64,000 bases of DNA. It comes from an uncultured Bacteroidales bacterium (GTDB lineage Bacteria > Bacteroidota > Bacteroidia > Bacteroidales > UBA932). Where the stretch lies: NCBI GenBank assembly GCA_900316795.1, contig ONEF01000003.1:124001-188000 (forward strand). The letters run 5' to 3'. The first letter of the stretch is position 1. Each line of letters starts with the position of its first letter. The notes under the pieces are model-generated. The model saw only the letters and a program-made list of their open reading frames with translations. It did not search any database and was not told the DNA's origin. The translations under genes were made by a program, and so were the position numbers. Positions 16,954 through 27,284 of the stretch are shown in pieces.

Positions 16954-19452
16954 TCAGAACTGCTGGCCGATCACGAAGTGGAACTGGCTGCCTCCTCTCT
17001 TCTTCCCCTCTGAAGGAACAGGGTCAAATCCATATCCCCAGTCAATACCCATCAGACCTACCATAGGGAGCATGATTCTCACTCCTACACCGGCACTTCT
17101 CTTGATCTCGAACGGATTGAATCCGTTGATCTCACTCCAGCAGTTTCCTCCTTCGAGGAATGCAAGAGCAAATATCGTGCTTGAAGGCTGAAGTATCAGA
17201 GGATATCTGAGTTCCAGCGTGAATTTGTCATAAACGTGGCCTACATAAGCACCGTTCTCGATTGGGGTCAGGGAGTAGTTAGGATAACCCCTGAGCGAAA
17301 TGATGTCAGAGCCATAAGTATTGTAGCCGCTCATACCGTCACCGCCGACTTCAAAGCCCTCGAACGGAGAATAGCCCAGAGACTTCTTGTAGTATCCCAG
17401 ATAGCCCCAGTTGGCGGAAGCCCTGAAGACCAGGTTATCCACGATATTCATATAAACATCTCCCTTGAACTGCCACTTGTGGTACTCGATCCACTTGTAC
17501 TTTTCCGGATCTGACATGTGCTTGTAATCACGATGACCTCTCATCAGAGAGTATGGAGGAGTAAGTGAAAGCGTCAGGGAGAAATCAGATCCGCCTCTCG
17601 GGAAGATAGGCTGGTCCGTGGAATTCCTCTGCAAACCTATGGTGTAGCTTATGTTGTGGCTCTTTCCTGTATCGAAAAGGAAATTGTAATGCCAGTTGTT
17701 GAGCTTGTATGTCTGCCAGCTCAGGGCATGGAACAGTACAAAGTAATTGTCTGGCCACGAAAGCCTTGAACCAAGACTTGCACTCACGCCGTAAACCTCC
17801 ATGTACTGGTCTGAATGGCGGTAGAAATATGTGGAATTGGTCTGCCTTGTGAAATAAGTGGAGACGCTCAGGCTCACTGGTTTGTTTCCGAGAAGCCAAG
17901 GCTCAGCGAATGATGCGGACAGAGCTGTATAGTAAGTACCGCTGGTCTGGAACCTGATGGAGAGGTTCTGGCCGTCGCCGAGCGGAACCGGTCTCCAGGC
18001 TTTTTTCTTGAACACGCGCTTGATTGCAAAGTTGTTGAAGCTCAGTCCCAATGTTCCGACAAAGGTGTTGCCGCCCCATCCTCCGGAAAGTTCCACGTGG
18101 CTGTCAGGTTTTTCCTCAAGATTGTATGCGATGTCAACAGTGTTTTTGTTGGCATCAGGAATAACGCTGTAACCGGCACCGGTCTGGAAAACTTCAGGAT
18201 TGAAATGTCCTATGGAAGAAAGTTCCCTTACAGATCTCTCGAAATCGGTCTGGGAGTAAAGGTAACCAGGCTTGGTAAACAGAGCCCTTCTGGCAATCTT
18301 TTCTGCCGTGATATTGTTTCCGTTGATTATCACCTTGTTGAATGTAGCTGGCTTGCCCTCGTACATTCTCATCTCGACATCCACAGAATCGTTCTGGATA
18401 GCCTTCTCTACTGGCATTATATTGAAGAAGAGATAACCGTTGTCCGTGTACATCTTCTTTACGTCCGGCTCCATCTGCTTAGGGTCTCCGTTAAGCCTCT
18501 TGTCCATAGTGACAAGATCATAGACATCACCCTTCTTTATTCTGAGAACACTGTTGAGCTGGTCGGCGGAATAAATGCTGTTTCCTGTCCAGGTAATGTC
18601 CCTGAAATAGTAGCGGTCACCCTCCTCCAGGTCAAAATCTATCTGAAGGCGGTTATCAGCGATATAGTACATCGTGTCCTTCAGGATTCTGGCATCGCGG
18701 TAACCCTGCTCGTTGAAGGCTGCAATCAGATTACTCTTGTCTTCTGTATATTCCTTCTGCTTGAACCTCTTGGACTTGAAGAAATTCTGGAGTCTCATGT
18801 CTCTGGTGTGCTTCATGGACTTGACCAGCTTCCTTTCCGTCAGGTTATGGTTTCCGTTGAAGGTGATCTTGCCGATCTTCACTCTCGGCCCCCTGTTTAT
18901 GTCAAAGGTAACCCTCACCGCATTCTGAACAACAGGATCTTCTTCCTGCAGAACCTTGACCTCGCACTTGAGAAAGCCTTTTTCGTGGAAATATTTCTTG
19001 ATTATGTTGGTAGAGGATTCAATGATGTAGTCAGAAAGTTCAGAACCTCTTTTCAGTTTCAGTCTTTCTGTCAGGTCTGATTTCTGGCCGCTTCTGATTC
19101 CGCTGAAGGACCATCTTGAAACCCTTGGCCTTTCCTGAAGGTGCAGACCCAGCCAGACGGTATCCCTGTTCTGGGAAAGGGAGTCGATGAAGAATCCGGC
19201 GTCGGAGAAATATCTCTGCGCCCACACTCTTTTCAGGATGTCTGAAAGTTCCAAGCTCGGGATGGTAATCTTTTCACCTTTCGTAAGGCCCGTCACAGAA
19301 AGTATCTGCTCTTCACTCAGATACTTGATTCCGGATACCCTAACCCCGCCTATCACGTATGTTTTCGGACTCGAATAATCCACATCCTGGGCGGATATGG
19401 ACAAAGGCAGGATCAACAACGCGGCCACAGCCAACAGCTTAGTTATTCTCAT
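16954..19452 (-). CDS. bamA: outer membrane protein assembly factor BamA
   Basis: Core of the BAM complex that inserts beta-barrels into the outer membrane. It is 832 residues. A signal peptide ends LSISAQD, followed by five POTRA repeats (about 30-430; for example YVIGGVRVSGIKYLSEEQIL and KIGKITFNGNHNLTERKLV) and an Omp85 barrel (about 450-832) ending in QFHFVIGQQF with the terminal phenylalanine. The ATG at 19452 is preferred over the TTG one codon upstream. It lies 19 bases after uppS. Confidence 0.96.
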   Translation of the reverse strand: MRITKLLAVAALLILPLSISAQDVDYSSPKTYVIGGVRVSGIKYLSEEQILSVTGLTKGEKITIPSLELSDILKRVWAQRYFSDAGFFIDSLSQNRDTVWLGLHLQERPRVSRWSFSGIRSGQKSDLTERLKLKRGSELSDYIIESSTNIIKKYFHEKGFLKCEVKVLQEEDPVVQNAVRVTFDINRGPRVKIGKITFNGNHNLTERKLVKSMKHTRDMRLQNFFKSKRFKQKEYTEDKSNLIAAFNEQGYRDARILKDTMYYIADNRLQIDFDLEEGDRYYFRDITWTGNSIYSADQLNSVLRIKKGDVYDLVTMDKRLNGDPKQMEPDVKKMYTDNGYLFFNIMPVEKAIQNDSVDVEMRMYEGKPATFNKVIINGNNITAEKIARRALFTKPGYLYSQTDFERSVRELSSIGHFNPEVFQTGAGYSVIPDANKNTVDIAYNLEEKPDSHVELSGGWGGNTFVGTLGLSFNNFAIKRVFKKKAWRPVPLGDGQNLSIRFQTSGTYYTALSASFAEPWLLGNKPVSLSVSTYFTRQTNSTYFYRHSDQYMEVYGVSASLGSRLSWPDNYFVLFHALSWQTYKLNNWHYNFLFDTGKSHNISYTIGLQRNSTDQPIFPRGGSDFSLTLSLTPPYSLMRGHRDYKHMSDPEKYKWIEYHKWQFKGDVYMNIVDNLVFRASANWGYLGYYKKSLGYSPFEGFEVGGDGMSGYNTYGSDIISLRGYPNYSLTPIENGAYVGHVYDKFTLELRYPLILQPSSTIFALAFLEGGNCWSEINGFNPFEIKRSAGVGVRIMLPMVGLMGIDWGYGFDPVPSEGKKRGGSQFHFVIGQQF

Positions 19453-19471
19453 CAATCTAACAGTTTCTTAA

Positions 19472-20167
19472 TTATACTTTGCCGAATCTCCTCTCTCTCT
19501 TGGAAAAAGCCTCCAGCGCAAGACGAAACTCAGGTTTGCGAAAATCGGGCCAAAGGATATCGGTGAAATAAAACTCGGTATATGCGGTCTGCCAAAGCAT
19601 GTAGTTGCTGATTCTCTCCTCACCGCTTGTCCGTATAAGCAGGTCAGGATCAGGAATTCCGGATGTCACCAGATACTTGTCCATATCTTCCCGTTCCATA
19701 GTCTTTCCCGGATTCTCGGCAAAGAACCTGTTGGCAGCCTGGACTATGTCCCATTTACCGCTGTAGTTAAGCATCAGCACCAAGGTTGTTCCGGTACAGG
19801 AAGCGGTTGCCTTCATGCAGTCTCTGACAGCTATTCTGAGATATTCAGGAAGCTGCTCCAAATTACCGAGAACCATGAAGCGGACATGGTTCTTGAGCAT
19901 GTTTGAGGTTTCATTGACCACGGACTTGAGCATAAGGCTCCACAGGCCGTGAATCTCTTCGTCCGGCCGCCCCCAGTTCTCAGTGGAAAAAGCGAACAGG
20001 CTCAGATACTTGATTTTCATCTCCACTGCCAGTTCAAGGCAAGCCCTTACACTCTCGGCCCCTTCCTTATGCCCCTCAATCCTCTCCTTGCCCAGAGACT
20101 TGGCCCAACGGCCGTTGCCATCCATGATAATGGACACATGCTGCGGTATTTTCAGATTATCTCCCAT
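19472..20167 (-). CDS. uppS: isoprenyl transferase (undecaprenyl diphosphate synthase)
   Basis: Makes the C55 lipid carrier for peptidoglycan and O-antigen by cis-prenyl condensation of IPP onto FPP, in the cytosol at the membrane. The signature HVSIIMDGNGRWAK is at residues about 9-22 with the catalytic aspartate in MDGNG. LSLFAFSTENWGRP and the C-terminal PDPDLLIRTSGEERISNYM plus the FTDILWPDF motif are all present. The start is set at the ATG before GDNLKIP; 34 extra in-frame codons upstream overlap nadK and are not family-like. It is 231 residues, slightly short but complete. Confidence 0.94.
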   Translation of the reverse strand: MGDNLKIPQHVSIIMDGNGRWAKSLGKERIEGHKEGAESVRACLELAVEMKIKYLSLFAFSTENWGRPDEEIHGLWSLMLKSVVNETSNMLKNHVRFMVLGNLEQLPEYLRIAVRDCMKATASCTGTTLVLMLNYSGKWDIVQAANRFFAENPGKTMEREDMDKYLVTSGIPDPDLLIRTSGEERISNYMLWQTAYTEFYFTDILWPDFRKPEFRLALEAFSKRERRFGKV

Positions 20168-20198
20168 AAAAAATCTACAGACTACAAATATAGCAAAA

Positions 20199-21071
20199 TT
20201 ATGAGTTCCTCCAATCGGCTCCCCAGTAAAGCTTGCTGCTGAGAGCTTGCATGAAGTCGTTGTCGGCACTGACGAGCTCTATGCCGGCATCCGAACTGGT
20301 GAATGTGGCGCTGGCACCGTCAGGTAAAGAAAAGCTGCGGTTGTCCGCTGAAAGGGTAGCATCCTTGTACCTGGTGGAAAAACTGACTTCTATAGAAGAT
20401 GTGTCAGACACTACCAGAGGCCTGATATTCAGGTTATGAGGAGCAATAGGCACTATTATGAGAGTCTTGCATCCGGGCATCACGACAGGCCCCCCCGCAC
20501 TCAGGGAATATGCTGTGGAACCGGTGGCCGAGGCAACAAGTACACCGTCCGCCATATATCTCGGGATAGGAGTTCCGTTAACTTTCAGGTCCAGCTCCAG
20601 CACAGCCGGACCTTTTCTCTGGACTGCAAACTCGTTGAGCGCGTATGGGTAGAATCCGTCAGGAAGGTTTTTCGTATCTACCTTCAGCAGAGGCCGTTTC
20701 TCTGTAGTGAACTCTCCTCTCAGAAGGGCTGAAACCTTGTCTGCACCGGAAGTTGTGAGGAAACCAAGCCTCCCGAAATTGATGCCGGCCACAGGAATTT
20801 TCTTGTCCCTGACCAGAGGGACGCTGCTCAGAAGCGTTCCGTCACCTCCAAGGGAAAGGAACAGCCCGGTATCGTCCGGAAGGTCTGAGGTTGAGGAGAA
20901 GAAAGACGCTCTCTCTATCCTCAGCGACGGGAAATGCTCCGCCAGATATTCATAAAAAGGCCCGTAGAACACAGGCTGCACGGAAGTGTCGTTTACTATG
21001 AGATCCAACAGTTCTCCCAGTCTCTGGTGGCTGTTCTTGTCTATAGTCCTTCCGAAAACCGCTACTTTCAT
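20199..21071 (-). CDS. nadK: NAD kinase
   Basis: Phosphorylates NAD to NADP in the cytosol. The catalytic GGDGT motif appears in LFLSLGGDGTLLSSV, and the NE/D motif in PYALNEFAVQ. Next come MADGVLVASATGSTAYSLSAGG and a glycine-rich C-terminal segment. The protein is 290 residues from the ATG at 21071; a TTG three codons earlier is less likely. It heads the nadK-uppS-bamA-ompH-ompH operon and is divergent from pdxJ across 49 bases. Confidence 0.94.
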   Translation of the reverse strand: MKVAVFGRTIDKNSHQRLGELLDLIVNDTSVQPVFYGPFYEYLAEHFPSLRIERASFFSSTSDLPDDTGLFLSLGGDGTLLSSVPLVRDKKIPVAGINFGRLGFLTTSGADKVSALLRGEFTTEKRPLLKVDTKNLPDGFYPYALNEFAVQRKGPAVLELDLKVNGTPIPRYMADGVLVASATGSTAYSLSAGGPVVMPGCKTLIIVPIAPHNLNIRPLVVSDTSSIEVSFSTRYKDATLSADNRSFSLPDGASATFTSSDAGIELVSADNDFMQALSSKLYWGADWRNS

Positions 21072-21106
21072 GTTTTCCAATTTTTCGCAAGTTAGGTATT
21101 ATTTTA

Positions 21107-21114
21107 TAAATTTG
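21107..21114 (+). promoter_or_regulatory. -7 promoter element for pdxJ, implying a leaderless mRNA
   Basis: TAAATTTG matches TAnnTTTG and ends only 6 bases before the pdxJ ATG. There is no room for a ribosome binding site. Confidence 0.5.
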
Positions 21115-21120
21115 TAACCT

Positions 21121-21837
21121 ATGAATACAAGACTGAGCGTAAATATAAACAAGATTGCCACCCTGCGCAATGCCAGGGGAGGCAATATGCCGGATGTGGT
21201 AAAGTGCGCGCTGGACTGTGAAAAGTTCGGGGCACAGGGCATTACCGTCCACCCAAGACCGGATGAAAGACATATCAAAAGGCAGGATGTACTGGATCTC
21301 AAACCCCTGCTTACTACTGAATTCAACATTGAGGGCAACCCCAAGGAACCTTTCAACAATCTGGTCCTTGGAGTGCTGCCGGCACAGGTGACCCTGGTCC
21401 CCGATGCTGAAAACGCCATTACCTCCAATGCCGGATGGGATACCGTAAGGAACAAGGAGTTCCTCAAGTCTGTCTGCAAAAGATTCAAGGATGCCGGGAT
21501 AAGGGTTTCCATCTTTGTGGATCCTGTCGAGGAGATGGTTAAAAACGCCGCCGACTGCGGTTGCGACAGAGTGGAACTATATACTGAAGCTTACGCCAAG
21601 AACTACAGCACCAACAGGGAACAAGCCATAGAGCCTTACTACAAGGCTGCAGTCGCCGCCCAGAAGTGCGGACTCGGACTCAATGCCGGGCACGACCTCA
21701 ACCTGGACAATCTCAGATATTTCGCCCAGACAATCCCCGGTCTGCTGGAAGTTTCCATCGGACACGCCCTGATCTGCGACGCCCTCTACCTCGGACTGGA
21801 AAACACCATCCAGGCCTACAGAAGAGAGCTAAGATAA
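21121..21837 (+). CDS. pdxJ: pyridoxine 5'-phosphate synthase
   Basis: Final ring-forming step of DXP-dependent vitamin B6 synthesis: condenses 1-deoxyxylulose 5-phosphate with 3-amino-2-oxopropyl phosphate. The N-terminus [18 protein letters not shown], the catalytic histidine region [19 protein letters not shown], and the C-terminal [15 protein letters not shown] and EVSIGHALI are family hallmarks. The protein is 238 residues, full length. The start codon is fixed by homology, which makes the very close promoter element notable. Confidence 0.95.
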   Translation: MNTRLSVNINKIATLRNARGGNMPDVVKCALDCEKFGAQGITVHPRPDERHIKRQDVLDLKPLLTTEFNIEGNPKEPFNNLVLGVLPAQVTLVPDAENAITSNAGWDTVRNKEFLKSVCKRFKDAGIRVSIFVDPVEEMVKNAADCGCDRVELYTEAYAKNYSTNREQAIEPYYKAAVAAQKCGLGLNAGHDLNLDNLRYFAQTIPGLLEVSIGHALICDALYLGLENTIQAYRRELR

Positions 21838-21859
21838 TGCTGTGCGGACCGATTTTTTG

Positions 21860-21867
21860 TATATTTG
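21860..21867 (+). promoter_or_regulatory. -7 promoter element for the OmpH-like lipoprotein gene
   Basis: TATATTTG, full consensus, 41 bases before the ATG. No convincing -33 element. Confidence 0.5.
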
Positions 21868-21908
21868 CCGACTGTTGAAAGATATTATAAACGTAACATA
21901 ATTTAAAG

Positions 21909-22535
21909 ATGAAACAAATCAAGTCATTCCTTTGCTTAGCTCTTGCATTGGCATTTGCTGCTTCCTGCAACCAGAACAACAACACAACAGCTCCAAACGG
22001 AGAAAGTTCATCTCCCGTAGCAGGAAGTATCGTATATATCCAGCTGGATTCCATCGTCAGCAAATACGATATGTACAACACCCTGAAAAGCGAGCTCGAA
22101 ATCAAAGTCCAGAAAATCCAGAACGATCTCCAGGCAAGGGGAAGAGCTCTCGAGAACGAGCAGAAAGATTTCAGCAACAAGATGAACAAGGGCCTGATGA
22201 CACAGGCAGAGGCTGAAGAAAAGTACCGCGTCCTCAACAACAAGATGTCAGACTACCAGAATCTTGGAGCACGCAAAGAAGCTGAAATCCAGGAAGAAAA
22301 CGCAGTAATGATGAACAAGGTGATGGATGCCATCGAGCAGTACATCAAGAAGTATAATGACGAGAAGAAGTACGCTCTCATTCTCACCGGCGTTTTTGAA
22401 GGTGACCCTAAACTCGACATCACAAACGATATCATCGAAGGTCTCAACGATGAGTATGTGAAGAACAAGAAGAAGGGAACCCAAACTGAAGAAGCAGCCG
22501 CAGAAGAAAGCGCACCGGAGGCTGAAAAGAAATAG
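21909..22535 (+). CDS. OmpH/Skp-like lipoprotein
   Basis: A 208-residue lipoprotein: the signal MKQIKSFLCLALALAFAASC has its lipobox cysteine at about residue 20. A low-complexity Asn/Ser/Thr linker follows, then a Skp-like body (IVYIQLDSIVSKYDMY, a coiled coil about 60-125, the C-terminal strand KKYALILTGVFEG). It ends in an acidic Ala/Glu tail. Unlike the two soluble Skp copies downstream of bamA, this one would be membrane-anchored. A glycosyltransferase gene starts 6 bases later, so they are probably co-transcribed. The exact role is unknown. Confidence 0.82.
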   Translation: MKQIKSFLCLALALAFAASCNQNNNTTAPNGESSSPVAGSIVYIQLDSIVSKYDMYNTLKSELEIKVQKIQNDLQARGRALENEQKDFSNKMNKGLMTQAEAEEKYRVLNNKMSDYQNLGARKEAEIQEENAVMMNKVMDAIEQYIKKYNDEKKYALILTGVFEGDPKLDITNDIIEGLNDEYVKNKKKGTQTEEAAAEESAPEAEKK

Positions 22536-22541
22536 TCCCCG

Positions 22542-23711
22542 ATGAGAATTGCAATTCTTTCTTGCTTCTACCCTTTCAGGGGAGGGATATCGCAGTTCAA
22601 CACTTACCTGCTCAAGGAGCTGTCCAAAAAGCACGATGTAAAGGCGTTCAACTTCAAAAGGCAATATCCCGGAATCCTCTTTCCCGGCAAGACGCAGAAG
22701 GTTGCACAAGATGATGACGCTCTTCCGGTAGAGAGCATCTCCGTATTGGATACGGCAAATCCGCTTACTTACGGCAAAACTGCCAAAGTCATCGCTGAGT
22801 ACGGGCCCGATCTTCTCATAACCAGATACTGGATGAGTTACTTCGCCCCTTCCCTCGGAAGCGTGACATCCAAAGTAGCTTCTATCCTGAAAAAGAAGGG
22901 CAAGAGCGGCTTCAAGGCAGTAGCCATCGCAGACAACATCATACCGCACGAAAAGCATTTCTTCGACATCCCGCTCGCCCGATTTTTTGTAAGAAGGCAG
23001 AGCGGGATCGTTACACTCAGCCACTCCGTGGAGCAGGAACTTCATCAGATCTGCCCGGAAGCCAAAAGCCTGACCATTCCTCACCCGCTCTACTCAAACT
23101 TCGGGGAGAGGACAGATACCCTTGAAGCCAGGAAAAAGCTGGGCATGAGGGGGTCTGATGAGGAAATCCTCAGCCGCAAGGTACTGCTATTCTTCGGGCT
23201 CATAAGAGATTACAAAGGACTCGACCTGCTTCTTGAAGCCATGCCTCTGCTGGATGGTTCCTACACCCTGGTAGTTGCCGGAGAAAACTACGGAAGCTTT
23301 GAAAAATACAGCCAGATCATAAATTCCGAACGATTTGCCCCCGTCAGGAACAATCTCATACTCGTAAACAGGTACATACCGGACGGTGAGGTAAAAGTGT
23401 TTTTCAGCGCGGCGGATGTAAGTGTGCTCCCTTACCGCTCTGCAACCCAAAGCGGTATCAGTTCCATTTCCTGGAACTTTGACGTGCCTCTGATAACCAC
23501 GCCGGTAGGAGGGCTGGTGGAAAGCGTCGGTCAGGCCGGAACAGGAATGCTTACAGAATCCGTCTCCGCAAAGGGAGTTGCCGACGCCGTGAAAAAATAC
23601 TTTGCAGAAAACAAGAAAGAAGAGTATCTTTACAACATATCCCGCCTCAAGAGAGAACTCAGTTGGGAAACTTTCGCCGATAAACTTGAAACTTTTGTAA
23701 ACACATTATAA
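22542..23711 (+). CDS. GT4-family glycosyltransferase
   Basis: A 389-residue GT-B enzyme that transfers a sugar from a nucleotide donor; the acceptor is unknown. The N-terminal Rossmann half starts [19 protein letters not shown] (acceptor side, with the glycine-rich loop). The C-terminal half has [51 protein letters not shown] and an [21 protein letters not shown] donor-binding stretch of GT4 type. No signal or membrane helix. It lies between an OmpH-like lipoprotein gene and purC, not in a polysaccharide cluster. Its start is 6 bases after the lipoprotein stop and purC begins 4 bases after its own stop. Confidence 0.87.
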   Translation: MRIAILSCFYPFRGGISQFNTYLLKELSKKHDVKAFNFKRQYPGILFPGKTQKVAQDDDALPVESISVLDTANPLTYGKTAKVIAEYGPDLLITRYWMSYFAPSLGSVTSKVASILKKKGKSGFKAVAIADNIIPHEKHFFDIPLARFFVRRQSGIVTLSHSVEQELHQICPEAKSLTIPHPLYSNFGERTDTLEARKKLGMRGSDEEILSRKVLLFFGLIRDYKGLDLLLEAMPLLDGSYTLVVAGENYGSFEKYSQIINSERFAPVRNNLILVNRYIPDGEVKVFFSAADVSVLPYRSATQSGISSISWNFDVPLITTPVGGLVESVGQAGTGMLTESVSAKGVADAVKKYFAENKKEEYLYNISRLKRELSWETFADKLETFVNTL

Positions 23712-23715
23712 CAAT

Positions 23716-24669
23716 ATGGATTCCATAGTAAAAACCGATTTCGATTTCAGTGGCCTTACCGGAAAGTACACAGGAAAGGTCAGAGATGTTTACTTCATCA
23801 AAGAGAAGTATATGGTTATGGTTGCAACGGACAGGATTTCAGCCTTTGATGTTGTACTTCCCCGTGGAATACCGTACAAAGGGCAGGTTCTCAACCAGAT
23901 TGCCTCAAAATTCCTGGACTCTACCCAAGACATAGTCCGCAACTGGAAGATCGCATGCCCGGATCCGATGGTCACTGTAGGTTACAAGTGCCAGCCTCTG
24001 CCGGTAGAAATGATAGTAAGAGGCTACCTTACAGGAAGTTCCTGGAGGAGTTACAAGGCAGGAGCCAGACAGATTTGCGGAGTGGACATACCGGACGGGA
24101 TGAGAGAACACCAGAAGTTTGACCATCCTATAGTAACTCCTACTACCAAGGCTGAAATCGGAGGCCATGACCAGGACATATCCAAAGAAGAAATAATAGC
24201 CAAGGGTCTGATTCCTGCAGACATTTACGAAAAAGTAGAGCAGGCGGCCCTCAAGCTCTTTGAAAGAGGAACAGAAATCGCCAGGCAGAAAGGCCTGATA
24301 CTTGTAGATACAAAGTATGAGTTCGGCCTTCTTGACGGTGACATCTGTCTGATGGACGAAATCCACACCCCTGATTCCTCAAGATATTTTTATCTGGACG
24401 GGTACCAGGAGAGATTCGACCGGGGAGAAAACCAGAGGCAGCTCTCCAAGGAGTTCGTAAGGGAATGGCTGATGGACAACGGCTTCCAGGGTCAGAAAGG
24501 ACAGAAGGTGCCGGAAATGACAGACCAGATTGTATCTGGCATTTCTGACAGATACATAGAACTTTACGAAGCTGTTACAGGAGAAAGGTTCTCCAAGCGT
24601 CCGTACGGGGAGAACATTTTTGAAAGCATGGAGGAAAACATAAAGAACATGCTTGCAAGACTTCTCTGA
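23716..24669 (+). CDS. purC: phosphoribosylaminoimidazole-succinocarboxamide synthase
   Basis: Purine synthesis, ATP-dependent joining of CAIR and aspartate to SAICAR in the cytosol. Visible motifs are [67 protein letters not shown] and the catalytic/binding stretch [10 protein letters not shown]. It is 317 residues, the longer form found in Bacteroidetes. purE lies 27 kb away, so the pathway genes are dispersed. Confidence 0.95.
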   Translation: MDSIVKTDFDFSGLTGKYTGKVRDVYFIKEKYMVMVATDRISAFDVVLPRGIPYKGQVLNQIASKFLDSTQDIVRNWKIACPDPMVTVGYKCQPLPVEMIVRGYLTGSSWRSYKAGARQICGVDIPDGMREHQKFDHPIVTPTTKAEIGGHDQDISKEEIIAKGLIPADIYEKVEQAALKLFERGTEIARQKGLILVDTKYEFGLLDGDICLMDEIHTPDSSRYFYLDGYQERFDRGENQRQLSKEFVREWLMDNGFQGQKGQKVPEMTDQIVSGISDRYIELYEAVTGERFSKRPYGENIFESMEENIKNMLARLL

Positions 24670-24707
24670 CGCTTCCGGATATATTTTTGAACTTTAGACA
24701 ACTTGTT

Positions 24708-26474
24708 ATGAAAAACTATCTGAGATATTTCTGCCTCCGCCTTGTTGCCGCCGCTTTCCTGGCATCAGTTCCGGCCTATGCCTTTTCGCAGGTAAAGATC
24801 ACTGTATCAGACCAGATCGTAAGTGTCAAAGGGGAGAAAATGTATGTCCACAACGTAAAGAAAGGAGAAACCATATATTCCATCTGCAAGGCCTACAAGA
24901 TTACCGCGGATGAACTTCAGAGACACAACACCGTCATCAGCGCAGGACTGAAAGAGGGCCAGATTCTTTATATACCGGTATCAGGCCTACGGAAGTCAGA
25001 TGGACAGGACTCAGAAAAACAGCAGGTTGCACCATCAGGCAATGAAAACCGGCAAGTCGTTCCGGCAGGGAATGAAAACCAGCCTTCAGAGATCCTTAAA
25101 AAATATGACACGGACAACTACATCAGTCACAAGGTGAGACTGCTGGAAAACCTGGACGACATCGCTGAGAAATATGGAGTGGAAAAAGAGGCTATAATGG
25201 CTTTCAACGGCCTCAAATCAGAGAAACTGAGGAAAATCAAATGGCTGAATATCCCGATGAGAAAATCCGCTTCACCTTATACCATTGTTTCTGAGAACAA
25301 TCCGGATACCTTGGATAACAACCGGATATTCACTCAAACGGATACGGTCCTCTCTGCCTCCAGCGACTCTTCAGACACAGCACCTTTCAGGAACTATACG
25401 ATGCCTGAGATAGACCGCTCCAAAACCAGAGTGGTTGCCTTGCTTCTTCCTCTTAACAACAACGGCAAGGCAAACGCCAACTACATGGATTTCTACAGCG
25501 GAGCTTTGATGGCTCTGGAGCAGATAAAATTGTCAGGAGGGAACATAAAGCTCAATGTCCTGGATTATGGAGACAACATTTCTTCAATTGCCCTCAGCGA
25601 AAAGATAGAAGAGGCTGACCTTGTCATCGGCCCTATCAGATACGAAGCCCTTAAGGAGATTGTTCCGGTTGCAAACAGGCTGAAGATACCGGTCGTCTCC
25701 CCTTTGGACGCCGCTGCTGATTCTCTTCTTCCAGAGTGTCCTTATCTTTTCCAGGCTGCCCTTTCTCCAAGAAGGCAGATGGAAGCTCTGGCGGATATGG
25801 TAATCCAGGAATCAGCCAAGGCTCCAAACCCAAACATAATAATAGTTTACAGCCCATCCAGCAAAGACGCGCCAGGAGCGGAGATGCTGAAGGAGATTCT
25901 GGAAGAAAAAGGAGCCAGTATAACTTCCTGCGGCGGAACCGCTTCTCTTTCCGCCATCAGGAACAATATGGACAACATAGTCATTGTCCAGTCCTACACC
26001 GAAGGGCTTACTGCAGAGATCCTCAGACAGATAGACATCAAGATGGTTCCGCCTGAGAGGATGACCCTTTTCGGAACTCCTAAATGGAAAGGTTTCGAGG
26101 CTCTGGACATGAACCTGTATTTCAAGTACAACACCAAGATTTGCATGCCTTACAACGTGGACCTCAACAGAGAAGATGTAAGGCAGTTCATCCGTGCCTA
26201 CAGGTCTTTGTACGGTTGTGAGCCAAGAGCCAACGCATTCAGCGGCTACGACATAGTCTATTTCTTCTGCAAGAGCGCTATAGGAGGCCTGAGGGAATGT
26301 GCCGAGTATCCGGACAACAACATAGCAACCGGCTATATGGAACAAAATCTGCTGCAACTGGACTTGCTGCAGCAGAAATTCAAATTTGTCCGCAACCCTG
26401 AAGGAGGTTATGTAAACACTGCGGCTACAAAGATTTCCTTCAATCCGGACTATACGGTGACAACGGAAAACTAA
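24708..26474 (+). CDS. LysM protein fused to a periplasmic-binding-protein-like domain
   Basis: A 588-residue exported protein. The ATG at 24708 gives a signal peptide ending AYAFSQ; a TTG seven codons upstream is not preferred. The first LysM is at about residues 45-92 ([20 protein letters not shown]), and a weaker second LysM-like repeat at about 140-185 ([20 protein letters not shown]). From about 240 on there is a type-I periplasmic-binding fold like that of branched amino-acid ABC receptors ([77 protein letters not shown]). There is no ABC transporter nearby. A wall-bound sensor or scaffold is more likely than solute uptake, but this is inference. Its 3' end overlaps nagB by 4 bases, tail to tail. 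Confidence 0.85.
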   Translation: MKNYLRYFCLRLVAAAFLASVPAYAFSQVKITVSDQIVSVKGEKMYVHNVKKGETIYSICKAYKITADELQRHNTVISAGLKEGQILYIPVSGLRKSDGQDSEKQQVAPSGNENRQVVPAGNENQPSEILKKYDTDNYISHKVRLLENLDDIAEKYGVEKEAIMAFNGLKSEKLRKIKWLNIPMRKSASPYTIVSENNPDTLDNNRIFTQTDTVLSASSDSSDTAPFRNYTMPEIDRSKTRVVALLLPLNNNGKANANYMDFYSGALMALEQIKLSGGNIKLNVLDYGDNISSIALSEKIEEADLVIGPIRYEALKEIVPVANRLKIPVVSPLDAAADSLLPECPYLFQAALSPRRQMEALADMVIQESAKAPNPNIIIVYSPSSKDAPGAEMLKEILEEKGASITSCGGTASLSAIRNNMDNIVIVQSYTEGLTAEILRQIDIKMVPPERMTLFGTPKWKGFEALDMNLYFKYNTKICMPYNVDLNREDVRQFIRAYRSLYGCEPRANAFSGYDIVYFFCKSAIGGLRECAEYPDNNIATGYMEQNLLQLDLLQQKFKFVRNPEGGYVNTAATKISFNPDYTVTTEN

Positions 26475-27262
26475 AATTCTCCCCTTTCTATATCCTTGAA
26501 ATAGTTTACGGTTCCGACCTTCAGCTCAACGGTTGCGGCATCGTCACATACTATTATGCCCTTCTTGTGCATCTGAAGTATGCTTACAGTCCACATCTGG
26601 CTGATTCCTTCCTCAATGGCATGGCGCAGAGCCCTTGCCTTGTTGTGACCGTTTACAAGAATCATGACTTCCTGGGCATCCATGATTGTTCCCACGCCAA
26701 CTGTAAGAGCGGTCTTAGGGACAAGGTTGATGTCGTTGTTGAAGAATCTGGAATTGGCTATGATCGTGTCAGTGGTCAGATATTTCAGACGGGTACGGGA
26801 AGTCAGGGAAGAACCAGGCTCGTTGAAAGCAATGTGGCCGTCCGGTCCTATACCGCCCATGAACAGGTTGATTCCACCGTAAGACTTGATCTTGTCCTCA
26901 TACCTCTGACATTCAGCCAGAAGATCCTTGGCGTTCCCGTCCAGGATGTTTATGTTCTCGGCAGGAATGTCTATGTGGCGGAAAAAATTCTCCCTCATGA
27001 AAGTATGATAACTTTCAGGATGGTTTTCAGGGATGCCGACATATTCATCCATGTTGAAAGTGACTACATTCTTGAAAGAGATCTTGCCTTCCCTGTACAA
27101 GTTTACAAGTTCCTTGTAAGTGCCGATTGGAGTTGATCCGGTAGGAAGTCCCAATACAAACGGACGTTCTTCTGTAGGTTTGAAGTCTGTGATCCTTTTC
27201 AAAATCAGAGACGCAGCCCATTTGGACATGTCCGCATAAGATTTCTGAATAATCAATCTCAT
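26471..27262 (-). CDS. nagB: glucosamine-6-phosphate deaminase
   Basis: Converts glucosamine-6-phosphate to fructose-6-phosphate and ammonia, feeding amino sugars (mucin, peptidoglycan) into glycolysis. Motifs: [18 protein letters not shown] (phosphate loop), [11 protein letters not shown] with the catalytic aspartate, [20 protein letters not shown] with the catalytic histidine and glutamate, and SRTRLKYLT. The protein is 263 residues, as in E. coli NagB. Confidence 0.95.
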   Translation of the reverse strand: MRLIIQKSYADMSKWAASLILKRITDFKPTEERPFVLGLPTGSTPIGTYKELVNLYREGKISFKNVVTFNMDEYVGIPENHPESYHTFMRENFFRHIDIPAENINILDGNAKDLLAECQRYEDKIKSYGGINLFMGGIGPDGHIAFNEPGSSLTSRTRLKYLTTDTIIANSRFFNNDINLVPKTALTVGVGTIMDAQEVMILVNGHNKARALRHAIEEGISQMWTVSILQMHKKGIIVCDDAATVELKVGTVNYFKDIERGEF

Positions 27263-27284
27263 AATATATCAGTTTTAAAAAATT

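Noticed and set aside
20168-20269. N-terminal extension of uppS by 34 codons
   Set aside because: It overlaps nadK, is unlike the family, and the conserved protein begins at the internal methionine.
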